From Gammaproteobacteria bacterium (GTDB lineage: Bacteria > Pseudomonadota > Gammaproteobacteria > Pseudomonadales > Azotimanducaceae), in assembly GCA_026706665.1 (NCBI GenBank), contig JAPOYI010000235.1:1-38760 (forward strand): DNA of 38,760 nucleotides, written 5' to 3'. This document shows positions 32,993-38,760 of this stretch, in pieces; the stretch's first letter is position 1, and every line of letters begins with the position of its first letter. The notes below the pieces were generated by a model. It saw nothing but the letters and a program-made list of their open reading frames with translations, made no database searches and was not told the origin of the DNA. A program made the position numbers and the translations under genes.

Positions 32993-34408
32993 TTGAAGCG
33001 TAGATCTTTCCTGCAGTCCGCCGGAACCACGGCCCTCGCGGCGCCCTTTGCCGGCGCCTGGAGGACAGCGCATGCCGGTGCGGAAACCCCGCTACGTCCC
33101 GTGCCGGACGCCACCACTGGCTTGCCGTTGCTGAAGCTGCCGGAAGGGTTCAGCTATCGGTCGTTCGGCTGGACCGGTGACCTCATGGAGGGAGGCGTGC
33201 CGACGCCGGACCGCCACGACGGGATGGCCGCGTTCGCCGGTTCGAACCCGGACGAGGTCTTCCTGATCAGGAACCACGAGCGCGCCATGACGGGTCTTAT
33301 CGGCGGCGACGCGACCGTGTACGACAACTGGTCTCCGCCGGACGACGCATCGGGGGGATTCGGCGGCGGGGTCACCGGCGTGCGGGTGGCGGGCGGGGTC
33401 TACCAGGACTCCCGGCCACTCCTTTCGGGCACCTCGATCAACTGCGCCGGCGGACCGACGCCCTGGGGCAGTTGGCTCACCTGCGAAGAAATCGTACTGC
33501 GCGCCAGCCGGATCGGCGGCAAGGACCACGGCTATGTCTTCGAGGTCCCCATGAAGGGCCGGGCGAGCGGTCGTCCGATCATCGACATGGGCCTCTTCCG
33601 CCACGAGGCGACCGCCAACGATCCAGGGACGGGCATCGTCTACCTCACCGAAGACAACGGGCCGAATTCCGGTTTTTTCCGCTTCCTGCCGAAGGACCCT
33701 TCGCCCAGGGTCGGTGCGCTGGAGGCGGGCGGCGAGCTTCAGATGCTGCGCGTCAAGGAACAGGCCAACGCGGACCTGACGGAAATCGAGACAGGCGACT
33801 CCTTCGATACGGAGTGGGTGCCTGTCGCAGAACCGGACCACGATCCCGAAAAGCTCTCAGCCCGTGGCGGCGGTCCGGCCATTATCGGCGGGGGCAAATC
33901 GGGCCCCTACCTCCAGGGAGAAGCGGGCGGCGGCGCGCGGTTCCATAGGGGCGAGGGATGCTGGTATTTCGACGGGGTGATCTACTGGGTCGATACCACC
34001 GGTGGTGCAGCCGAGGCCGGCAGTGTCTGGGCATACGATCCCGCGGCCGAGCGCCTGGCCGCGATCTACGTGTCGCCCTCGACGGACGAGGCCGACGCGC
34101 CGGACAACATCACCCTGTCGCCGACGGGCACGATCATCCTTTGCGAGGACGGGGCGGGGGAAAGCCTGCTCGGCTTCCAGCTTCGAGGTACGCGCCTCCT
34201 GAGCGTGGACCGAGACGGCCGCGTCAGGGTCATGGGCGAGAACAACATGGACCTCGAGGACGGCGTTCCCGGCAGGCCCGCAATCGACGCTGGCGACTAC
34301 CGCGACTCCGAGTGGGCCGGCGCCACATTCTCTCCCGACGGCAAGACACTGTTCGTCAACATCCAGACGCCCGGCGTCACGTTCGCCATCACCGGCCCCT
34401 GGGCCTGA
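32993..34408 (+). CDS. PhoX-family (DUF839) protein with Tat signal
   Basis: A 471-residue protein starting with a twin-arginine signal (KRRSFLQSAGTTALAAPFAG), so it is exported folded. The body is a PhoX/DUF839 beta-propeller: VFLIRNHERAM, a Cys-Gly-Gly stretch (INCAGGPTPWGSWLTCEE), YLTEDNGPNSGFFRF, and HRGEGCWYFDGVIYWVDTT. PhoX proteins are calcium- and iron-dependent phosphatases, but DUF839 members vary and the substrate is unknown. I chose TTG at 32993 because it directly precedes the Arg-Arg signal and has GGGGGTG eight bases upstream; no ATG lies closer. It converges with the MFS/acyltransferase gene 22 bases away. Confidence 0.87.
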   Translation: MKRRSFLQSAGTTALAAPFAGAWRTAHAGAETPLRPVPDATTGLPLLKLPEGFSYRSFGWTGDLMEGGVPTPDRHDGMAAFAGSNPDEVFLIRNHERAMTGLIGGDATVYDNWSPPDDASGGFGGGVTGVRVAGGVYQDSRPLLSGTSINCAGGPTPWGSWLTCEEIVLRASRIGGKDHGYVFEVPMKGRASGRPIIDMGLFRHEATANDPGTGIVYLTEDNGPNSGFFRFLPKDPSPRVGALEAGGELQMLRVKEQANADLTEIETGDSFDTEWVPVAEPDHDPEKLSARGGGPAIIGGGKSGPYLQGEAGGGARFHRGEGCWYFDGVIYWVDTTGGAAEAGSVWAYDPAAERLAAIYVSPSTDEADAPDNITLSPTGTIILCEDGAGESLLGFQLRGTRLLSVDRDGRVRVMGENNMDLEDGVPGRPAIDAGDYRDSEWAGATFSPDGKTLFVNIQTPGVTFAITGPWA

Positions 34409-34430
34409 ACGGGTCCGCTGTCGCGGGAAC

Positions 34431-36344
34431 TCAGGCGAACTCGCCGCGTAGCGCCGACACTTTCTCGCGCAGTTCGCTGGCGCTGGCCTGCGGTGCGACC
34501 AGGCCCCCGGCGACTATCTCCACGCGGCTCCAGAAGCGCTTCGGATCCCGGAATATGCCACCGTGGTGGCTGAAGAAACTGCCCCAGAGACCGCGCAGCG
34601 CCATGGGCACCACCGGTACCGGGGTCTCCTGAAGGATGCGCTCGATGCCAGGCCGGAACGCGTCGATCTCCCCGTCGTGGGTGAGCTTGCCTTCGGGGAA
34701 GATGCATAGCAGGTCGCCGTCAGCCAAGCCTTCGCGAATCTCGCGGAACGCCTCCTCGTAAGCGGCCTCGTCCATGCGGCGGCCGACGATGGGAATGGCC
34801 CGCCCGGTTCGGAACACGAAGTTCAGCACGGGCATTTCGAAGATCGGCTTGAACATGATGAAGCGAATGGGACGCCGCACGGCGCCGGCGAGCAGCAGCG
34901 CGTCCACGTAACTGACATGGTTGCAGACAATGATGGCGCCGCCTTTCTCGGGAATGCTCTCGAGTCCGCGGTGCGTCACGCGGTACATGGTGTGCGACAG
35001 GAGCCACACGATGAAGCGCATGGAGAACTCCGGCACCCGGTTGAAGATGTAGACCGCGACGCCGATGTTGATCACCGCCATCAGCAGGAAGAGTTCCGGG
35101 ATGGTGCGATCCAGCACGGTCAGCCAGACGATGGCCCAGACGGCACCCACCACCATGAACGCGGAATTGAGGATATTCGCTGCCGCGATAATGCGCGCGC
35201 GTCGTGCCTCCGGCGTGCGCGCCTGGATGAACGCCATCAATGGCACCACGTACATGCCGCCGAAGATGCCGGTCAGCAGCAGGCCCAAAAGCACGCGAAG
35301 ACTCCCGTCTCCCACCAGGAAGGCCCAGACATCGCGCGAGCCGGTGGCGTCGATGGCGGTGATGGAGAAGTAGACTTCGATGCCCATGACGCTGATGCCG
35401 AATGCCGCGAACGGCACCAGCCCGATCTCGATCCTCTGCCCCGACAGGCGTTCGCAGAGCAGCGAGCCGGTGCCGATGGCGACGGTAAACACGGCGAGGA
35501 TGAGCGTCACCACGTGTTCGCCGCCCGCCAGGTACTCGTGCGTCAGGTTCGGCACCTGCGCCAGGTAAACACCGCCGATGAGCCAGAACCAGGAGATTCC
35601 GAGGATCGACAGGAATACGGCTCGGTTTGCCCGTGCAAGCCCAAGCAGGCTCCAGGTCGCGCTAAAGAGGTTCCAGTTGACACGCTGTTCAGGGGCGCTG
35701 GCCGGGGCGACGGGAATCTGGAGGCTCGCGAGCCAGCCGACCACGGCGACACCCATCACGAGCACGAATAGCCATGCCGTGACCTGGTCCGCGCCGCCGA
35801 TCCAGGAGCCGACCAGCGTTCCGAGCAGAATCGCGACGAACGTGCCCATCTCGATCATGGCGTTGCCGCCGACGAGTTCGGTCTGGTGCAGGTGTTGCGG
35901 GAGGATCGAGAACTTGAGCGGGCCGAAGAACGTGGACTGCAATCCGAACAGGAACAGCACGACCAGCATCAGTGTCAGGTTGCTGAAGTAGAGCGATACG
36001 CCGGCGAGAAACGCGACACAGATCTCGCTGATCTTGACCAGCCGGATGAGCCGCGACTTCTCGTACTTGTCGGACAGATCTCCGGCGGTCGCGGAGAACA
36101 GAAAAAAAGGCAGGACGAAGAGCGCCGCGGCGGCATTGTTCCAGAGGTCCGTGCGGTCCTGGGCGACGAGACCTCCGTAGGAGAACAGGACGAGCAATGC
36201 GAACTTGAACAGGTTGTCGTTAAACGCGCCCAGGAACTGGGTCACGAACAGTGGCAGCAACCGCCGCGTGGCGAGCAGTTGGAACTGGGTGAGGCGTTCG
36301 CCTGTCAGGTCGGGCGCCGCCGTCTTGTCGGCATCGTCCTGCAT
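34431..36344 (-). CDS. MFS transporter fused to PlsC-type acyltransferase
   Basis: A 637-residue fusion. Residues about 20-430 form an LplT-like MFS transporter with roughly 12 membrane segments (it opens LLPLFVTQFLGAFNDNLFKF). Residues about 450-637 form a PlsC/LPLAT acyltransferase with the catalytic NHVSYVDAL (about 473-481, the H-x4-D motif), then FPEGKLTHDG and VPMALRGLWGS. In the known Aas/LplT pathway, lysophospholipids are flipped inward and re-acylated; this gene joins the flippase and acyltransferase parts but has no AMP-dependent acyl-ACP ligase domain, which larger fusions carry. The 209 bases upstream hold no gene I trust. Confidence 0.9.
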   Translation of the reverse strand: MQDDADKTAAPDLTGERLTQFQLLATRRLLPLFVTQFLGAFNDNLFKFALLVLFSYGGLVAQDRTDLWNNAAAALFVLPFFLFSATAGDLSDKYEKSRLIRLVKISEICVAFLAGVSLYFSNLTLMLVVLFLFGLQSTFFGPLKFSILPQHLHQTELVGGNAMIEMGTFVAILLGTLVGSWIGGADQVTAWLFVLVMGVAVVGWLASLQIPVAPASAPEQRVNWNLFSATWSLLGLARANRAVFLSILGISWFWLIGGVYLAQVPNLTHEYLAGGEHVVTLILAVFTVAIGTGSLLCERLSGQRIEIGLVPFAAFGISVMGIEVYFSITAIDATGSRDVWAFLVGDGSLRVLLGLLLTGIFGGMYVVPLMAFIQARTPEARRARIIAAANILNSAFMVVGAVWAIVWLTVLDRTIPELFLLMAVINIGVAVYIFNRVPEFSMRFIVWLLSHTMYRVTHRGLESIPEKGGAIIVCNHVSYVDALLLAGAVRRPIRFIMFKPIFEMPVLNFVFRTGRAIPIVGRRMDEAAYEEAFREIREGLADGDLLCIFPEGKLTHDGEIDAFRPGIERILQETPVPVVPMALRGLWGSFFSHHGGIFRDPKRFWSRVEIVAGGLVAPQASASELREKVSALRGEFA

Positions 36345-36553
36345 GGGCTCCTACCGAAGAGCGGTACACCGGAGTTTGCGGTGATACGGAGCGCGCGTAA
36401 AGTCAGTAACGGCGTTCTCGACAAGCAACGCGGCAAGACGTAAGTTCTTCGAATACGCCAACGATCCAGTGTCACTCGGAACATGATCGGAATTGAACCG
36501 CAGAGCGCAAGTCCGAAACCGGCGGTGTTCTGCACGACGTTTGGGGTCCCGGT

Positions 36554-37014
36554 TTGGACGCTGGCCATTTCCGCACCGGATTCGGGCTTGGGTTGTTCTA
36601 CTTCCTCGGCGCCCCTTGGCTCATAGTCGTGCTCCTCGCCATCGCGCACTGGAATCAATCCGACTGGATATCAATTCTAGGCAGAGTGCTGGCGCTCGCG
36701 CTCACGGCATTGATCGCCTATTTCACACTGAGCACGAACTACAGGGTGGAGCGTGGCACCCTCTACGTACGCATGGGTCCGTTCAAACGGGACATTGCCA
36801 TCGATTCGATCACGTCGATCACCGGCTACGGCATAACGCGCGGCAGGGTTTATGGGCTGGGTCGGACATCATGGGCATCACCTACGAAGGCGGCGCGATA
36901 GACATCACGCCGAAGGATTCCGATGGCTTCCTGGCGTCGATCGGGTTCCCCGCCCTCCCCGAGCAGGGAGATGCCGGGACGTTGAGATCGATACACGCGG
37001 CGGGGGACTCGTGA
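36554..37014 (+). pseudogene. Membrane PH-domain (bPH2-like) protein, frameshifted
   Basis: The first frame, from a TTG at 36554, encodes two membrane segments (GLFYFLGAPWLIVVLLA and ILGRVLALALTALIAYF). The start of a bacterial PH domain follows: TNYRVERGTLYVRMGPFKRD, then IAIDSITSITGY. At 36859-36861 (GGG) the frame is lost. The rest of the domain continues one base back as SDIMGITYEGGAIDITPKDS, then DGFLASIGF, to the TGA at 37012-37014. One missing G explains the break. It may be a real null allele or an assembly error in a G-run. The TTG start is weak and could itself be wrong. The final stop overlaps a GTG that could start the next gene. Confidence 0.7.
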
Positions 37015-37049
37015 ACTTCCGGCCTTCCAACAGACGGGACGTGCTTGAC

Positions 37050-37946
37050 ATGCTGAAGATAACCGAGGCGCACGCTGACCATTACCGGGATCACGGCTAT
37101 GCGATCGTCAAGAACTTCCTCGAACAGGAGGAACTGGGTGACGCGTTGGAGGAACTGTGCGGAATCCTCCCCGGCTGGGTGGAGTACTGCGAGGATCCGA
37201 CGCGGCCCCCACCGGTGTTTCCATCCCAGGCCCGTGCGTCGACCACGGTGTTCCCCTACCGGGGCGACCGGCTCAATTCCATCACGATGCATCCGGAGCT
37301 ACGCCGTTTCGCCGCCGAGAACATCGGCCACGACGATATCTATTGCGAACAGTCGCACCTGCACGCCAAGTACAAGGGGTCGGATCAGGACAAGGACCAG
37401 GTCATGCACTGCGACTTCATAAACCACACGCTCGCCTATCCCCCGATGCGCCCGCAATACTGGCAGACGGCCTATCTGATCTACTACACGGACGTGACGG
37501 CGGACCTCGCCCCCACCGCCGTATGTTCCTGGCGTCACTACCCGGAGAAGATCCGCTGGCCGAACCACTACACCCGGGAAGAGCGTCCGGAGATCTACGA
37601 CAACGAGCGCAAGATCGTTGTCCCGGCCGGGTCGCTCTTCATCTACAGCATGCGGACGTTCCATCGGGGCACCCCATTCAGGGCCGTCGGCGGGCGTATT
37701 GCACAGTTCGTCACCTACGCCCCGGCCGCCTGGAAGTGGCTTGGGATCGTGGGCTGGTCGGCGCAGGCCAAGATGCCCGAATTCCAGCGGTGGATAGAAA
37801 AGGCCACGCCGGCGGAACGCGAACTGCTGGGCTTCCCGCCGCCGAAACACCCCTACTGGACCGAGGAGACCATTGCCGGCGTCAGCGCAAGGTACCCGGG
37901 GATGGACATGACGCCGTACCGGGGCGATGCGGAGGTCGCGCGATAG
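37050..37946 (+). CDS. Phytanoyl-CoA dioxygenase (PhyH)-family protein
   Basis: A 298-residue non-heme Fe(II)/2-oxoglutarate dioxygenase of the PhyH family, which hydroxylates small molecules. The iron ligands are His120 and Asp122 (VMHCDF) and His205 (RTFHRGTP); a downstream Arg (about 211) could bind 2-oxoglutarate. The N-terminus, KITEAHADHYRDHGYAIVKN, is typical of the family. Start choice: the ATG at 37050 fits homologues, but an in-frame GTG at 37011 has a GGGGGA upstream and overlaps the PH-domain gene stop as GTGA, so translation may begin there. The substrate is unknown. Confidence 0.87.
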   Translation: MLKITEAHADHYRDHGYAIVKNFLEQEELGDALEELCGILPGWVEYCEDPTRPPPVFPSQARASTTVFPYRGDRLNSITMHPELRRFAAENIGHDDIYCEQSHLHAKYKGSDQDKDQVMHCDFINHTLAYPPMRPQYWQTAYLIYYTDVTADLAPTAVCSWRHYPEKIRWPNHYTREERPEIYDNERKIVVPAGSLFIYSMRTFHRGTPFRAVGGRIAQFVTYAPAAWKWLGIVGWSAQAKMPEFQRWIEKATPAERELLGFPPPKHPYWTEETIAGVSARYPGMDMTPYRGDAEVAR

Positions 37947-37987
37947 GAGTAGTTCCGCGTGCTTGAAATTCGAGCGTGAGCTGACCA

Positions 37988-38018
37988 CCATGGGCCTGTT
38001 TCGCATCATTTCCCATGG
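37988..38018. promoter_or_regulatory. Inverted repeat upstream of hicB, candidate operator
   Basis: CCATGGG (37988-37994) and CCCATGG (38012-38018) are perfect 7-bp inverted arms with a 17-base centre, ending nine bases before the hicB start. The place suits an autoregulatory site. It could also belong to the 3' end of the dioxygenase transcript; no T-run follows. Confidence 0.4.
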
Positions 38019-38027
38019 GCACGATAG

Positions 38028-38252
38028 ATGAACTACAAGCTCCCGCTCGTGTTGACACCGCAGGTCGAGGGTGGATACACCGTGACGTCTCCGCTGTTGC
38101 CAGAGCTGGTGACTGAGGGGGATTCTGTGGCGGATGCGCTTGACAATGTCAAGGATGCTCTCGCGGCTGTCGTTGAGCTGTATGAAGACTTGGGCCGCCC
38201 ACTACCGGCGGAGTACCTGCCTTCCGGTGTCCAAAGAGCCAATTTGGCTTGA
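38028..38252 (+). CDS. hicB: HicB-like antitoxin
   Basis: A 74-residue protein with the HicB partial RNase H-like fold: YKLPLVLTPQVEGGYTVTSP, then LLPELVTEGDSVADALDNVK and DALAAVVELYEDLG. HicB binds and blocks the HicA mRNA interferase. It lacks a separate DNA-binding domain, so autoregulation would use the short form or the complex. The gene precedes hicA, the reverse of the classic order. The partner is broken, so this antitoxin may now be an orphan. Confidence 0.85.
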   Translation: MNYKLPLVLTPQVEGGYTVTSPLLPELVTEGDSVADALDNVKDALAAVVELYEDLGRPLPAEYLPSGVQRANLA

Positions 38253-38270
38253 AACCGTTGTTTCCGCTCC

Positions 38271-38483
38271 ATGATCTATCGGGAGGTCGCTCGGAAGTTG
38301 GCGGCCCTCGGTTGTCAGTAGCGGAAGCGCCGAGGTGGCGGATCGCATCGCAAGTGGTTCAATCCCCGATCTGGTCGTGGTGCGGTCATACCGGATTGGC
38401 GTGGCCGAGACCTGAAGGCGGGAACCGTTCGTAGCGCAGTAAGGCAACTGGGCCTCGGCTCGCAAGAGTTCGAAACGGCGTGA
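38271..38483 (+). pseudogene. hicA: HicA-like mRNA interferase toxin interrupted by an in-frame amber stop
   Basis: The frame from the ATG at 38271 reads MIYREVARKLAALGCQ, hits TAG at 38319-38321, and continues in the same frame as RKRRGGGSHRKWFNP, then AVIPDWRGRDLKAGTVRS and AVRQLGL, to a TGA at 38481-38483. The 70-codon total matches the length and features of HicA (YREVxRKLxALGC; GSH with the catalytic His; IPxHxxRDLKxGTxRxIxRQLG). A single base change, for example from TTG or TAC, would explain the stop. It starts 18 bases after hicB. The toxin should be inactive unless the amber codon is read through. Confidence 0.85.
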
Positions 38484-38505
38484 GCCCTTGAGTTACTGAA
38501 GTACG

Positions 38506-38529
38506 CCGTCGCGCGCTTCAGCGCGACGG
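38506..38529. terminator. Strong GC hairpin between hicA and the pyrophosphatase gene
   Basis: CCGTCGCGC (38506-38514) and GCGCGACGG (38521-38529) are perfect 9-bp inverted arms with a six-base loop. It lies between two convergent genes, four bases before the stop codon of the right-hand one. Neither side has a T-run, so it is not a classic Rho-independent terminator, but its place suggests 3'-end formation or protection for one or both transcripts. Confidence 0.5.
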
Positions 38530-38533
38530 GCAC

Positions 38534-38760
<227 letters not shown>

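Noticed and set aside
36305-36658. A 117-codon minus-strand frame upstream of the MFS/acyltransferase gene
   Set aside because: It overlaps both the start of the fusion gene and the PH-domain gene and has no recognisable domain.

Overview
The window looks like a piece of a high-GC gammaproteobacterial chromosome. The strongest clue is its backbone: mrcA (PBP1a) transcribed divergently from pilMNOPQ, with aroK, aroB and gltBD close by. This neighbourhood is known from Pseudomonas and relatives, but here it is rearranged: gltBD points the other way, an EF-G-like gene lies between gltD and aroB, and a Uma2 nuclease gene plus an ankyrin gene sit between pilQ and aroK. I cannot name the lineage more finely from sequence alone.

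Region 1-4.9 kb (minus strand) is a peptide-export locus. A 57-residue precursor with a double-glycine leader and an ideal ribosome binding site is followed by a two-motif retropepsin-like aspartic protease, a broken HlyD-type adaptor gene and a C39-peptidase ABC exporter. The 3' end of the exporter gene runs into a perfect 133-bp tandem repeat that continues off the left edge. An ankyrin-repeat lipoprotein is transcribed divergently from the precursor. This is the most interesting part of the window: the precursor, its likely leader-cleaving exporter and an unexpected aspartic protease sit together, but the adaptor appears to be dead.

Region 6.3-7.5 kb holds a Nudix hydrolase downstream of a vapBC-like toxin-antitoxin pair, with a clean 9-bp inverted repeat upstream. 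Region 7.6-24.6 kb carries gltB, gltD, an EF-G-like GTPase, aroB, aroK, the inserted Uma2/ankyrin pair and the type IV pilus assembly operon. Region 24.6-29.8 kb carries mrcA, an M48 metalloprotease, rpmE (zinc form of L31) and an HpcH/HpaI-type aldolase.

Region 29.9-38.5 kb is more accessory. It has a hipBA toxin-antitoxin module with an AT-rich promoter/operator, a tight three-gene operon (membrane-anchored DUF385-like protein, macro domain, GNAT acetyltransferase), a Tat-exported PhoX-family protein, an LplT-like MFS/PlsC acyltransferase fusion, a frameshifted PH-domain gene, a PhyH-family dioxygenase, and a hicB with a hicA broken by an in-frame amber stop. The right edge cuts the C-terminus of a membrane pyrophosphatase. 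Several genes show single-base or nonsense damage (hlyD, pilN 3' end, the PH-domain gene, hicA). These could be real decay or assembly errors, and reads would tell. No rRNA, tRNA, CRISPR array or insertion sequence was recognised.
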